Shown: positions 7,559-16,388 of the stretch, in pieces
Layout of the letters: every line of letters starts with the position of its first letter
Position numbering within the stretch: position 1 is the first letter of the stretch
Assembly: GCA_018713215.1 (NCBI GenBank)
Contig: DVFO01000031.1
Span: 1 to 58,743 of the forward strand
DNA from: Enterenecus faecium
GTDB taxonomy: Bacteria; Bacillota; Clostridia; Oscillospirales; Oscillospiraceae
Length of the DNA: 58,743 nt
Direction of reading: 5' to 3'
The notes under the pieces: model-generated
The model's input: only the letters and a program-made list of their open reading frames with translations
Told to the model about the DNA's origin: nothing
Databases searched by the model: none
Made by a program: the position numbers and the translations under genes

Positions 7559-8626
7559 TTACAGAATGATCAAATCCTTGGGGGAAGCGGTGATGTCCAC
7601 GCAGCCCTCGTCGGTCAGCCACAGCACATCCTCAATGCGTACGCCGAACTTGCCGGGCAGGTAGATGCCGGGCTCGGCGGACAGGGTGGCCCCGGAGGGA
7701 ATGGTCTGGGTCCAGAAGGGAGAGAAGCGGGGATTCTCGTGGATTTCAATGCCCAGGGAGTGGCCGAAGCCATGTCCGAAGTATTCCCCGTATCCGGCGT
7801 CGGCAATCACCTGGGCGGCGGTGTTGTGCACCACATCGCCGGTGACGCCGCCGTGGGCGGCGGCAATGCCAGCCAACTGGGCCTTCAGCACGGTGTCATA
7901 CACCAGGCGCATCTCATCGGTGGGTTCACCCACGGCCACGGTACGGGTCATGTCGGAGCAGTAGCCACCCACCACACAGCCGAAGTCCATGGTGACAAAC
8001 TGGCCCTTCTCGATGACCGACAGGCCGGGCACAGCGTGGGGCTTGGAGCCGTTGGCGCCGCTGGCCACAATGGGGTCGAAGGAGTTGCGCTGGGCGCCCT
8101 TGCTGGCCATGATGTAGGTCAGGCGGGCGGCAATCTCGCTCTCGGTGACGCCGGGCTTGATGTAATTCAAAATCTCGGTAAAGGCCTCGTCGGTGATGCG
8201 CTGAGCCTGGCGCATGACGGCCAGCTCCTCCTCGTCCTTGACCATACGCAGACGGGTCAAAAGGTCGGAGGCGGGCACCAGCTCCACCCCGGGCAGGGCC
8301 TCCTGCCACAGCTTGTACTGAGCCACGTTCATGCCCTCGTCCTCGAAGCCCAGCTTTTTCACGTTGTGGGTGGCCACCAGGGACATCACCAGCTGGCGGT
8401 AGCTCTGGCCGGAGCGCAGCACGTCCACGTGGGCCCCGGTAATCTCCTGGTTGGCGGCCTCAATGTACCGGGAGTCGGTGTAGTACCAGCACTCCTGGGA
8501 AGTGATGAGGGCCACGCCCTCACCGTGGAAGCCCATGGCATAGAACTCGCCGGGCTCGGAGGTCACCAGCATGGCGTCCAGGCCCAGGTTGTGCAGTTCC
8601 TTGGCAATATTCTTGATGTGATTCAT
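7559..8626 (-). CDS. M24-family metallopeptidase (Xaa-Pro aminopeptidase/dipeptidase type)
   Basis: 355 residues from ATG 8626 (AAGGAG ten bases upstream; an in-frame TTG at 8632 is too close to it). N-terminal creatinase-like domain (about 1-125), then the pita-bread catalytic fold. Metal ligands are visible: the Asp of VTMDFGC, the Asp of CSDMTRTV, the His of HGFGHSLG, the Glu of SAEPGIY and the Glu of VRIEDVL. Such enzymes remove N-terminal residues next to proline or split Xaa-Pro dipeptides. Placed directly upstream of efp on the same strand, as in many Firmicutes (pepP/ypdF-efp). Confidence 0.93.
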   Translation of the reverse strand: MNHIKNIAKELHNLGLDAMLVTSEPGEFYAMGFHGEGVALITSQECWYYTDSRYIEAANQEITGAHVDVLRSGQSYRQLVMSLVATHNVKKLGFEDEGMNVAQYKLWQEALPGVELVPASDLLTRLRMVKDEEELAVMRQAQRITDEAFTEILNYIKPGVTESEIAARLTYIMASKGAQRNSFDPIVASGANGSKPHAVPGLSVIEKGQFVTMDFGCVVGGYCSDMTRTVAVGEPTDEMRLVYDTVLKAQLAGIAAAHGGVTGDVVHNTAAQVIADAGYGEYFGHGFGHSLGIEIHENPRFSPFWTQTIPSGATLSAEPGIYLPGKFGVRIEDVLWLTDEGCVDITASPKDLIIL

Positions 8627-8710
8627 GAACAATACACTCCTTTGCAGAATATATGGAATGATCAGGTCTTAACTCTATCTAAAATCTAGGGCAAAGCGCC
8701 CGCATTCTCC

Positions 8711-8750
8711 CTCAGTCAGCTTGCGCTGACAGCTCCCTCCCGGAGGGAGC
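8711..8750. repeat. Short dispersed hairpin repeat
   Basis: Two adjacent stem-loops: GTCAGC/GCTGAC (8715-8730) and GCTCCCTCC/GGAGGGAGC (8732-8750). I recall CTCCCTCAGTCA...CCGGAGGGAGC type units as common intergenic repeats in gut Clostridia (not checked). It lies just after the nfo stop and may also help end transcription, but has no T tract. Confidence 0.55.
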
Positions 8751-8756
8751 CGTGAT

Positions 8757-9605
8757 TCAGAGATAACTCTGATAAATGCGTTTCATGGTCAAGGCGTCCT
8801 CCGCCTGGGTGCCCGCACTCTCGCAGATGAAGGTGGGGCTCCACCCCCGCTGTGCCACGGCCTGGGCCAGGGGCTCCCAGGCGGGGCCGTAGCCGCCGTC
8901 GTCGTCAAAGGTGCGATGACACTTCTCACCCCCGTTGGGGGTAAATTCAATGTGGGAGAAATGGCTGTGGAAGCGGCTGGCCCGGTCGGTGCCCAGCTCG
9001 GACTCCATGCGGGAGAGCATCCGCTCCACCGCCTCGGCCCCCTCGTCCTTGCCCAGAGAACGGGCATACAGGTGGCCGAAGTCCACACAGGGGATGAGAC
9101 TCTCGTGGACCTGGCACAGGCGCAGCACCTCGTCCAGATCCCCCAACTGGTTGATCTTGCCCATGGTCTCCGGGCACAGGGTGATGTGGCCGAAGCCCTG
9201 GTCCTGGCATACCGCCACGATCTCCTTCAAAAAGGGCAAGGCGATATTCATAGCCTCCTCCCGGGTGCGCTTCATAAGAGCCCCAGAGTGGATGACCACC
9301 CGGGTGGCTCCCATCTGGTCCGCCACCAGGCAGCTGGAGGTGATATAGCCAATGGTCTTCTCCTGGGACTCCGGGTCCGGGTTTGCCAGGTTGATGAAGT
9401 AGGGGGCATGGAGGGACAGGGCGATACCGTGCTCCTGGGCTTGCCGACCCAGCGCCACGGCGGTGTCCTCCTTCACCCGCACCCCTTTGCCGCACTGGTA
9501 CTCGTAGCAGTCCAGGCCCAACTCGCCCAGCCACCGGGGGGCGTCCACCGAGGACTTGTAGGGGAAACTCTCTGCGTTGCCCGCAGGTCCGAATTTGGCG
9601 CTCAT
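8757..9605 (-). CDS. nfo: Endonuclease IV-type AP endonuclease
   Basis: 282 residues, the length of the AP endonuclease 2 family, a TIM barrel with a three-zinc site. Ligands can be read off in order: His of SLHAPYFINL, His of VIHSG, Glu of CPETMGK, Asp and His of VDFGHLYA, the His-rich FHSHFSHIEF and Glu of ICESAGT. It cuts 5' to abasic sites during base excision repair. The start ATGA overlaps the stop of yqeG by four bases, with GGAGGTGAGAAGGT before it, so the two are translationally coupled. Confidence 0.93.
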   Translation of the reverse strand: MSAKFGPAGNAESFPYKSSVDAPRWLGELGLDCYEYQCGKGVRVKEDTAVALGRQAQEHGIALSLHAPYFINLANPDPESQEKTIGYITSSCLVADQMGATRVVIHSGALMKRTREEAMNIALPFLKEIVAVCQDQGFGHITLCPETMGKINQLGDLDEVLRLCQVHESLIPCVDFGHLYARSLGKDEGAEAVERMLSRMESELGTDRASRFHSHFSHIEFTPNGGEKCHRTFDDDGGYGPAWEPLAQAVAQRGWSPTFICESAGTQAEDALTMKRIYQSYL

Positions 9606-10105
9606 ACCTTCTCACCTCCTGCGGATAGAAGCCGGAAAGGCACCTCTACGGCGTAGCGCAGATACCGCCCGGGGTTGCCCGCCAGGCGGATGGGCTTGAC
9701 CAAAATGGTGGTCACCCCCGCCCGGTTTCCCCCCAGCACGTCGGTAAACACCTGGTCTCCCACAATGGCCGTCTCTTGGGGTGTCACCCCCATCTGCTCC
9801 ATGGCCTTAAAAAAGGACGGGGTCTTGGGCTTCCCGGCGTGGCCGATGTAGGGCACCTCCAGCCCATGGGCAAAGGTGGAGGGGCGTTGGGCATGGCGGT
9901 TGTTGGACAGCACAAAGAGGGTGACTCCGTGGGCGGCCAGATCGTCCCGCCACGCCTTTAACTTCTCGTCGGGCAGGGGCACGCCGTAGGGCACCAGGGT
10001 GTTGTCCAGGTCGGCCAGCAGCAGCCGAATCCCTCGGCGCTGGAGGGCCTCTCCGGTCAATTGATATATGTTGTCAGCCACGTGGCTGGCGCGAAATAAG
10101 GGCAT
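9602..10105 (-). CDS. yqeG: YqeG-family HAD-IIIA phosphatase
   Basis: 167 residues. HAD motif I is LLADLDNTLVPYG, motif II is LFVLSNN, and the C-terminal GDQVFTDVLGGNRAG is motif IV. These match YqeG, related to phosphatidylglycerophosphate phosphatases, possibly acting in phospholipid synthesis. Substrate not shown by sequence alone. AGGTGA before the ATG; overlaps nfo by four bases. Confidence 0.9.
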   Translation of the reverse strand: MPLFRASHVADNIYQLTGEALQRRGIRLLLADLDNTLVPYGVPLPDEKLKAWRDDLAAHGVTLFVLSNNRHAQRPSTFAHGLEVPYIGHAGKPKTPSFFKAMEQMGVTPQETAIVGDQVFTDVLGGNRAGVTTILVKPIRLAGNPGRYLRYAVEVPFRLLSAGGEKV

Positions 10106-10148
10106 AGCTCACCTTCTATTCTGCTCAACAAGAGCATAGGATTCCAAT

Positions 10149-10310
10149 AGGGCGTATCTGAAAAATAAGAAATCGACGAATTTTCCACAAGCAACAGACA
10201 GATACAAGGCAAAAAACGCAGGAATCCTGGATGGATTCCGAGTATTTTTAACGCAGTAGCTGGCATTGATTGCTGGAAAAGTCAAGGATTTCGACTTTTC
10301 AGATCGCCCC
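10149..10310. mobile_element. MITE-like palindromic element (about 160 bp)
   Basis: The ends are inverted copies: GGGCGTATCTGAAAA at the left and the complement of GGGGCGATCTGAAAA at the right, with about 45 bases of imperfect complementarity inward (AGAAATC, TTTTCCA, AGCAA). A central hairpin GGAATCC/GGATTCC is present. No coding capacity. It occupies most of the gap between yqeG and the next gene. Confidence 0.6.
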
Positions 10311-10358
10311 TCGGACATGTTATCACAAATCCACTTCACTCACAAGGGGGAACCTACC

Positions 10359-11120
10359 ATGACCCAAGTTCTCTTGGCGGCCCATCCCTCCGCCAATCTC
10401 TCCCATCCCCAGGCCATCCCCGTCCACATGGCCTACCGCATCGGGCCGGGCCCGAAACTTTTGGGAATGCGTCTGCCGCCCCAGCTGCGGGGCGGGGTGA
10501 TGCTGCTGGACTGCCGGGACCACGACGGCAGCGGCGACCCCATCCCCTGCTGTCGTCAAATCCTGTGGGAGTGCCGCCACCGGGGGTACTCCGGCATTGT
10601 CTGCGACTTTGAAGGGGCCCCTGTGGGCTGTCTGGGGCGCATCGTCCATATCCTAGACCGCAACTGTCAGGCCCAGGGGTGGACCTTGGACGTGCCACCC
10701 CAATTTGCCCCCTTCGCCCCAGGGGGGCGGGTACTGGTGTCTTCCGTGGTGACGGCGGGCACCCTGCGCCGACGACTGCAAGAGGCGGTGGAGCGCCACG
10801 GGGCGCCCCGCACCACCCTGGCGGTGGAGTGGGTGCGGGAGGACTTTCCCCTCCCTGCCCAGCGCCGAGGTACCCCCATCTCCCTGCAGCATTTAGAGCA
10901 ACAAATGCGGCGGCTGGAGCCGGCGGTGTTCTACGACCGTGGGCTGTGCGCCCACTACTACACCTACATGGCCGCCGGAGGACAGGCCCACTTTGTCCTC
11001 TATGACACCTCTCAATCCATCCACGAAAAGGTGAAGCTAGCCCGGGAGATGCACCTGGGGGCGGTGCTGCTGCCGGGGCCCGAGGTGGAGGGGTGCCTGG
11101 AACAAGTGCTGGCAACATAG
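10359..11120 (+). CDS. Hypothetical protein, possible degenerate TIM-barrel (GH18-like)
   Basis: 253 residues from ATG 10359 with AAGGGGG upstream. Not recognised with confidence. MLLDCRDHDGSGDP (about 48-61) and GYSGIVCDFEG (76-86) resemble the strand ending in the DxxDxE motif of GH18 glycosidases and spore-cortex SleL-like proteins, here as SGIVCDFE with the first acidic positions missing. Later parts have alternating strands and helices (RVLVSSVVTAG, LAVEWVRED, HFVLYD, GAVLLPGPEVEG), as in a barrel. No signal peptide. It stands alone between a palindromic element and a terminator. Confidence 0.5.
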   Translation: MTQVLLAAHPSANLSHPQAIPVHMAYRIGPGPKLLGMRLPPQLRGGVMLLDCRDHDGSGDPIPCCRQILWECRHRGYSGIVCDFEGAPVGCLGRIVHILDRNCQAQGWTLDVPPQFAPFAPGGRVLVSSVVTAGTLRRRLQEAVERHGAPRTTLAVEWVREDFPLPAQRRGTPISLQHLEQQMRRLEPAVFYDRGLCAHYYTYMAAGGQAHFVLYDTSQSIHEKVKLAREMHLGAVLLPGPEVEGCLEQVLAT

Positions 11121-11121
11121 G

Positions 11122-11157
11122 AAAAGACCGTTGCAGATGAATCTGCAACGGTCTTTT
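11122..11157. terminator. Bidirectional terminator between the hypothetical gene and rpsU
   Basis: 17-bp perfect stem AAAAGACCGTTGCAGAT (11122-11138) with its complement at 11141-11157. A run on one side and T run on the other. Confidence 0.9.
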
Positions 11158-11163
11158 AGCTTA

Positions 11164-11346
11164 TCAATAGTACTTCTTGCGGTTCTTACGAGCGGCCTCG
11201 CTCTTCTTGCGGCGCTTGACGCTGGGGCTGTCATAGAACTCGCGCTTACGCACCTCGGCCAGCACGCCGGACTTGGCGCAGCTACGCTTGAAGCGCTTCA
11301 GAGCGTTCTCCAGAGACTCGCCCTCACGGACATGAATTTCGGACAT
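11164..11346 (-). CDS. rpsU: 30S ribosomal protein S21
   Basis: 60 residues, highly basic, MSEIHVREGESLENALKRFK at the start and the Lys/Arg-rich VKRRKKSEAARKNRKKYY at the end, matching bS21. It aids initiation on the 30S subunit. GGAGGGAGGG precedes the ATG. It has its own consensus promoter and a leader with two hairpins. Confidence 0.98.
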   Translation of the reverse strand: MSEIHVREGESLENALKRFKRSCAKSGVLAEVRKREFYDSPSVKRRKKSEAARKNRKKYY

Positions 11347-11367
11347 CTATATTTCCCTCCCTCCGAG

Positions 11368-11412
11368 GCATCCGGCTAAATCCAGGATGCTTTAAGGGCC
11401 ATTTCGTATGGC
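11368..11412 (-). other. Two hairpins in the rpsU leader
   Basis: GCCAT/ATGGC at 11398-11412 and GCATCC-T-GG/CC-GGATGC at 11368-11390, the latter ending just before the ribosome site. Placement fits a ribosomal-protein leader, but no known class was recognised. Confidence 0.35.
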
Positions 11413-11424
11413 TTTAACAGTGGT

Positions 11425-11453
11425 ATTATATGAAAAATCCCGCCCCTTGTCAA
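11425..11453 (-). promoter_or_regulatory. Consensus SigA promoter for rpsU
   Basis: Minus strand TTGACA, 17 bases, TATAAT: a perfect match to consensus. The bases from here to 11619 are pyrimidine-rich on the plus strand and hold nothing else I can name. Confidence 0.92.
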
Positions 11454-11619
11454 CTAGATTTTTATATAAAAAATTTTTTCTCTCTTCTTCCCTCTTCTAC
11501 ACCTCACATTCGGTCCCTCTCTGTGCCCCTTCTCTGGATTCTCTTCCCCTCTGGGTATCTTTTTGCCTCATTTCACATTTCCCCAATTTCTCCCTTGGTT
11601 CCCCTGCTTTTCTTGTGTA

Positions 11620-11648
11620 TTGCGCACACTTCCACTTCATGGTACAAT
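11620..11648 (+). promoter_or_regulatory. Promoter of the wall-anchored transglutaminase-like gene
   Basis: TTGCGC, 17-base spacer, TACAAT, 35 bases before the ATG at 11684. Confidence 0.75.
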
Positions 11649-11683
11649 TGACACACCCTTGAGAGAAAGGAAATGAGATTGAT

Positions 11684-13672
11684 ATGAAATTGCACGGAAG
11701 ACAACTTGTAGCTGGCTGTATGGTCGGTGTTCTGGCCTTGGGGCTGGGCGGCACTGGCATCAGCTTTGCCCAGAGCAGAGGAATGGACTTAGCCCACATC
11801 AAGGGCTCCAACCAGGAGCTGGTGGCCATGCTGGAGCAGACCAACCCTGAGACCTATGTGGGCCACGATGACATCATCATCACTCAACCGCAGTTTGAGG
11901 AGATCGGTGCCAAGGCTGTGGAGGTCACCCAGGACAAGTCCAGCGACTACGAAAAGGTGGTGGCCATCAAAGATTGGGTCAACAAGCACATCGCCTACGA
12001 CTACGACAACAGCGTCAAAGACCAAAACGCCTACACCGCCTTTATTGAAGGGGAAGGCATCTGCCAGGCCTATTCCAACCTGACCAAGGCCATGCTCTCC
12101 TACCTGGAGATCCCCTGCATCCTGGTCAACGGCGACTCCGCCTATGGCGGCCACGCCTGGAATATGGCGTATGTGGAGGATGGGTGGATTTTTGTGGACT
12201 CCACCTGGGGTGCCATCTATGACGATGTGGACACCTTCAGCAAAGACCACAAGCCCTATTTCAGTGACAGCCTGTACCAGACCGTAGGCGACTACGCCTT
12301 TACCTATCACAACGGCGTGGCAGTGTGCGACTACCTGGGCAGTGAGACCCACTGGGACATCCCCGACACCTTCTACGACGTCCCCACTACCGCCCTGGCA
12401 CCCAAGCTGTTCAATGATGAGGCCGCCGACAAAATTCAAAGCATTTCCTTCCCCGAAACCCTGAAAAACATTGACAACATCGACTACGCCTTCGACTCCT
12501 TCACCAGCCTGACCCAGATCACGGTGGACCAGGACAACCCCTACTTCACCGCTCAGGACGGGGTGCTCTATGACAGCGATATCAAAGAGCTCTTGGTCTA
12601 CCCTGCCGCCGCCACCCGCACCCAGTTCCAGATTCCCGACACTGTGACCACCTTGGGTGAGTGCGTGTTCCGGGAAAATGCCGCCCTCAAAGACATTCTC
12701 ATTCCCCCGTCGGTGACCCAGCTGGGCAAGGACCTGTTCCACAGCAAGGACGTCACCATCTACGCCCAGTCAGGCAGCGCCGCTGCCCAATATGCCACCG
12801 CCAACGGCCTGACCCTCAAGGATATGGACCAGTTCCCCCAGACTCCCACCCCGCCGGAAGACGTGGACACCACTCTGCTGGAAAAGACCGTGGCGTATGC
12901 CCTGACCCTGTCCACCGACGGCGTCACCACCTCTGCCAAAAAGGCCTTTGAGCAGGCGCTGGCCAATGCCCAGGCGGTGCTGGCCAAGGAGAACCTCACC
13001 CAGGAGGAGGTCAACGCCGCTTGGGACGCTCTGCTGGAGGGCATTTGGGGCCTGGGCATCACCCAGGGGGATAAGAGCACCCTGGAGCAGCTCATCACCA
13101 AGGCCGAGAGCATGGTGGAAGACAAGTATGTGCCCCAGTACTGGGGCATGCTGGAGACCGCCCTGGAGGAAGCCCGTGCTATGATGGACAACGGGGACGC
13201 TCTGGACGAGGACATCCAGCCCGTGGCCGACAACCTGCTGAATGCCATTCTGGCCCAGCGGCTCAAGGCCAACAAGGAAAATCTGGAAGACCTTCTGGGC
13301 AAGGCTGAGAACATCGACCTGGACGGCTACACCGCCGAGAGCGTGGCAGAGTTCCAGGCCGCCCTGGCTGCGGTGCAAACCCTGATGGCAGACGAGACCA
13401 TCAGCGTGGACGACCAGGACACCGTGGACGCCGCTGCCGCCCGCCTGGCTGCCGCCATGGACGGCCTCACCGCCCAGCAGCCCCAGGAGAGCGAGAAGCC
13501 CGAATCCAGCCAGACCCCCGAGGCCACCGACAAGCCTCAGGCCACCCAGAAGCCGGAGCAGGTGCCCCAGACCGGGGACGCCAGCCAGCTAACCGCTATG
13601 GTGGGCGTTCTGCTCACCAGCGCCACCGCCCTGGGCGGACTGACTGTGGCCCGGAAGCGCCGCAACGGGTAA
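11684..13672 (+). CDS. Sortase-anchored transglutaminase-like protein with BspA-type LRR and FIVAR repeats
   Basis: 662 residues. Signal peptide about 1-29 (ends GISFAQ). Transglutaminase-like core with the triad Cys127 (GICQAYS), His157 (GGHAWN) and Asp172 (VDSTW), preceded by the usual DYEKVVAIKDWVNKHIAYDY. A short LRR_5/BspA-like part follows (about 250-375, e.g. IPDTVTTLGECVF). Then about 210 residues of FIVAR-like helical repeats (VDTTLLEKTVAYA..., GDKSTLEQLITKAE..., NKENLEDLLGKAE...), a Pro/Thr/Glu linker and a 36-residue sorting signal VPQTG (627-631), hydrophobic helix, RKRRNG. It is likely displayed on the wall; the enzyme might be a protease or crosslinker, not determined. The stalk is shared with the two arabinofuranosidases. 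Confidence 0.88.
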   Translation: MKLHGRQLVAGCMVGVLALGLGGTGISFAQSRGMDLAHIKGSNQELVAMLEQTNPETYVGHDDIIITQPQFEEIGAKAVEVTQDKSSDYEKVVAIKDWVNKHIAYDYDNSVKDQNAYTAFIEGEGICQAYSNLTKAMLSYLEIPCILVNGDSAYGGHAWNMAYVEDGWIFVDSTWGAIYDDVDTFSKDHKPYFSDSLYQTVGDYAFTYHNGVAVCDYLGSETHWDIPDTFYDVPTTALAPKLFNDEAADKIQSISFPETLKNIDNIDYAFDSFTSLTQITVDQDNPYFTAQDGVLYDSDIKELLVYPAAATRTQFQIPDTVTTLGECVFRENAALKDILIPPSVTQLGKDLFHSKDVTIYAQSGSAAAQYATANGLTLKDMDQFPQTPTPPEDVDTTLLEKTVAYALTLSTDGVTTSAKKAFEQALANAQAVLAKENLTQEEVNAAWDALLEGIWGLGITQGDKSTLEQLITKAESMVEDKYVPQYWGMLETALEEARAMMDNGDALDEDIQPVADNLLNAILAQRLKANKENLEDLLGKAENIDLDGYTAESVAEFQAALAAVQTLMADETISVDDQDTVDAAAARLAAAMDGLTAQQPQESEKPESSQTPEATDKPQATQKPEQVPQTGDASQLTAMVGVLLTSATALGGLTVARKRRNG

Positions 13673-13694
13673 TCCCAATCCGCTACATCAAACC

Positions 13695-13724
13695 AGGCCG
13701 GGACAAGCTAACTTGTCCCGGCCT
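13695..13724 (+). terminator. Intrinsic terminator
   Basis: 13-bp stem AGGCCGGGACAAG with complement, CTAA loop, then TTTC. Confidence 0.8.
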
Positions 13725-13740
13725 TTCCCGTTCCCCACGC

Positions 13741-13779
13741 AAAAAGGAGACACTCACAGGTCGTGAGTGTCTCCTTTTT
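13741..13779. terminator. Bidirectional terminator, mainly for leuS
   Basis: 17-bp perfect stem (13741-13757 with 13763-13779) with five A at one end and five T at the other. Confidence 0.9.
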
Positions 13780-13817
13780 CATACAGAGCACCATAGCGCT
13801 CTGTTTCTTCACTTCAA

Positions 13818-16256
13818 TCAGGGCTTGACGATGAGGTTCACCAGACGGCCGGGCACCACAATGGACTTCACCAGGTTCATGCCCTGGGTGAACTTCTGGA
13901 CCTTCTCGTCGGCCTGGGCGGCAGCCACAATGGCGTCGTTGTCGGCGTCAGCGGGCACCTGGATGTTGGCGCGCACCTTGCCGTTGACCTGCACCACCAG
14001 GTTGAGGACGGAGGCCACGGTCTTGCTCTCGTCGTACTCAGGCCAGGGCTGCTGGCAGGCAAAGCCCAAAGAACCATAGCCCAGCATCTCCCACAGCTCC
14101 TCGGCGATGTGGGGAGCGAAGGGGGACAGCATGGTGATGAGGGCCTTCATGTCGCCCTTGGTGCAGCCGTTCTGGCCAAACTCGTTGACCAGGCTCATCA
14201 TGGCGGCAATGGCAGTGTTGAACTTCATGCCCTCGATGTCGTCGGCCACCTTCTTGATGCACTTGTGCAGGGAGGCGGCGTTGGCCTCGGACTGATTCTC
14301 GTCGTCCTTGCAGCTCTCGGCCAGGTTCCACACCTTGTCCAGGAAGCGCTTACAGCCCTTCACGGCGTTGTCCGACCACACAGCGGCCTGCTCGAAGTCA
14401 CCGATGAACATGATATACAGGCGCAGAGTGTCGGCGCCGTACTGGGCCACAATGTCGTTGGGGTTGACCACGTTGCCCCGGGACTTGGACATCTTCTCGC
14501 CGCCCTCGCCCAAAATCATGCCGTGGCTGGTGCGCTTCTGATAGGGCTCCTTGGTGGGCACCACGCCGATGTCGTAGAGGAACTTGTGCCAGAAGCGGGA
14601 GTAGAGCAGGTGCAGGGTGGTGTGCTCCATGCCGCCGTTGTACCAGTCCACAGGGGACCAGTAGTCCAGAGCCTCCTTGGAGGCCAAGGCCTTGTCGTTG
14701 TGGGGGTCCATATAGCGCAGGTAGTACCAGCTGGAGCCAGCCCACTGGGGCATGGTGTCGGTTTCCCGACGGGCGGGGCCACCGCACTTGGGGCAGGTGG
14801 TGTTGACCCAATCGGTCATCTTGGACAGGGGGGACTCGCCGTCGTCGGTGGGCTCGTAGCTGTCCACGTCGGGCAGCAGCAGGGGCAGCTGGTCCTCGGG
14901 CAGAGGCTCCCAGCCGCACTTGTCACACCACACCATGGGGATGGGCTCGCCCCAGTAACGCTGACGGGAGAACACCCAGTCACGGAGCTTGTAGTTGACC
15001 TTGGCCTCGCCGATGCCCTTCTCCTCCAGCCACTTGGTGATGGCGGGGATGGCGTCCTTCACGGTCAGGCCGTTGAGGAAGTCGGAGTTGACCATGATGC
15101 CGGTCTCGTCCTTGGCGGTAAAGGCGGCCTTCTGCACGTCCTCGCCGCCGGACACCACCTCGATAATCTCACAGCCGAACTTCTTGGCAAAGGCCCAGTC
15201 ACGGTCGTCGTGGGCGGGCACGGCCATGATGGCGCCGGTGCCATAGGTGGACAGGACGTAATCGGAGATGAAGATGGGGATCTCCTTGCCGTTGACGGGG
15301 TTGATGCCCGCCACGCCGTCCAGCTTCACACCGGTCTTTTCCTTATTGAGCTCGGCGCGCTCCAGGTCAGACTTGGCGGCAGCGGCCTTCTGATAGGCCT
15401 CCACGTCCTCCACGTTCTTCAGAAGGCCCTTCTCCTTCCACTCTGCCACCAGGGCATGCTCAGGAGCCAGCACCATGTAGGTGGCGCCGAACAGGGTGTC
15501 GGGGCGGGTGGTGAACACCACGATGGGGTCGCCGTTGGTGGAGTGGAAGGTGACCTCGGCGCCGGTGGAGCGGCCAATCCAGTTTCGCTGCTGGGTCTTC
15601 ACCCGCTCGATGAAGTCCACCTCGTCCAGGTCGTCAATGAGGCGCTGGGCGTACTCGGTGATCTTCAGCATCCACTGGCTCTTCTCCTTTCGGATGACGG
15701 GGGCGCCGCAGCGCTCACACACGCCGTCCACCACTTCCTCGTTGGCCAGCACGCACTTACAGGAGGTACACCAGTTCACGGGCATGGTGGCCTTGTAGGC
15801 CAGGCCGTGCTTGTACAGCTGGAGGAAAATCCACTGGGTCCACTTGTAGTACTTGGGGTCGGTGGTGTCGATGACCCGGTCCCAGTCAAAGCCAAAGCCC
15901 AGCATTTTCAGCTGGCTGGTAAAGTTCTGGATGTTATCATGGGTCACCTTGGCGGGGTGAATGTGGTTTTTGATGGCGTAGTTCTCGGTGGGCAGACCGA
16001 AGGCGTCAAAGCCCATGGGGAACAGGACATTGTAGCCGTCCATGCGCTTTTTGCGGCAGACGATGTCCATGGCGGTATAGGGCCGGGGATGGCCCACGTG
16101 CAGGCCCTGGCCGGAGGGGTAGGGGAACTCCACCAGGCCATAAAACTTCTTTTTGTCGCTGTTGTCGTGGGCGGCATAGACCTTAGCGTCCTCCCACTTC
16201 TTCTGCCATTTGGGCTCGATGTTGGCAAAATCGTACTTCAACTTCCACACTTCCAT
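13818..16256 (-). CDS. leuS: Leucyl-tRNA synthetase
   Basis: 812 residues, class I synthetase of the bacterial LeuRS form. The HIGH motif appears as HVGH (53-56, in PSGQGLHVGHPRPYTAMD) and KMSKS as GGEKMSKSRGN near residue 588. Two zinc-type Cys pairs (NWCTSCKCVL..VCERCGAP) and a complete CP1 editing domain (TRPDTLFGATY, PAHDDRDWAFA) are present. It charges tRNA-Leu and edits mischarged tRNA. The start at 16256 lacks a clear ribosome site; GTG or TTG codons a few residues in are alternatives. A SigA promoter lies 70 bases upstream with no room for a T-box. Confidence 0.98.
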   Translation of the reverse strand: MEVWKLKYDFANIEPKWQKKWEDAKVYAAHDNSDKKKFYGLVEFPYPSGQGLHVGHPRPYTAMDIVCRKKRMDGYNVLFPMGFDAFGLPTENYAIKNHIHPAKVTHDNIQNFTSQLKMLGFGFDWDRVIDTTDPKYYKWTQWIFLQLYKHGLAYKATMPVNWCTSCKCVLANEEVVDGVCERCGAPVIRKEKSQWMLKITEYAQRLIDDLDEVDFIERVKTQQRNWIGRSTGAEVTFHSTNGDPIVVFTTRPDTLFGATYMVLAPEHALVAEWKEKGLLKNVEDVEAYQKAAAAKSDLERAELNKEKTGVKLDGVAGINPVNGKEIPIFISDYVLSTYGTGAIMAVPAHDDRDWAFAKKFGCEIIEVVSGGEDVQKAAFTAKDETGIMVNSDFLNGLTVKDAIPAITKWLEEKGIGEAKVNYKLRDWVFSRQRYWGEPIPMVWCDKCGWEPLPEDQLPLLLPDVDSYEPTDDGESPLSKMTDWVNTTCPKCGGPARRETDTMPQWAGSSWYYLRYMDPHNDKALASKEALDYWSPVDWYNGGMEHTTLHLLYSRFWHKFLYDIGVVPTKEPYQKRTSHGMILGEGGEKMSKSRGNVVNPNDIVAQYGADTLRLYIMFIGDFEQAAVWSDNAVKGCKRFLDKVWNLAESCKDDENQSEANAASLHKCIKKVADDIEGMKFNTAIAAMMSLVNEFGQNGCTKGDMKALITMLSPFAPHIAEELWEMLGYGSLGFACQQPWPEYDESKTVASVLNLVVQVNGKVRANIQVPADADNDAIVAAAQADEKVQKFTQGMNLVKSIVVPGRLVNLIVKP

Positions 16257-16326
16257 TCCACGGGAGCTGGGCTCCCAAGAGTAATATCTGACCTCCCCAA
16301 AGGGGGAGAAGTTTCACAGTCCTTTG

Positions 16327-16355
16327 ATTATACCGTATTTTCCAGCTGTTTTCAA
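16327..16355 (-). promoter_or_regulatory. Promoter of leuS
   Basis: Minus strand TTGAAA, 17 bases, TATAAT. The short leader holds a GGGAGC/GCTCCC hairpin that ends just before the start codon. Confidence 0.85.
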
Positions 16356-16388
16356 CCGCTTCTTGCAAGTCTCTTCCGTCCCCTTCCA

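Noticed and set aside
16257..16326. T-box riboswitch before leuS
   Set aside because: The interval between promoter and start is about 65 bases, too short, and there is no T-box sequence or terminator.
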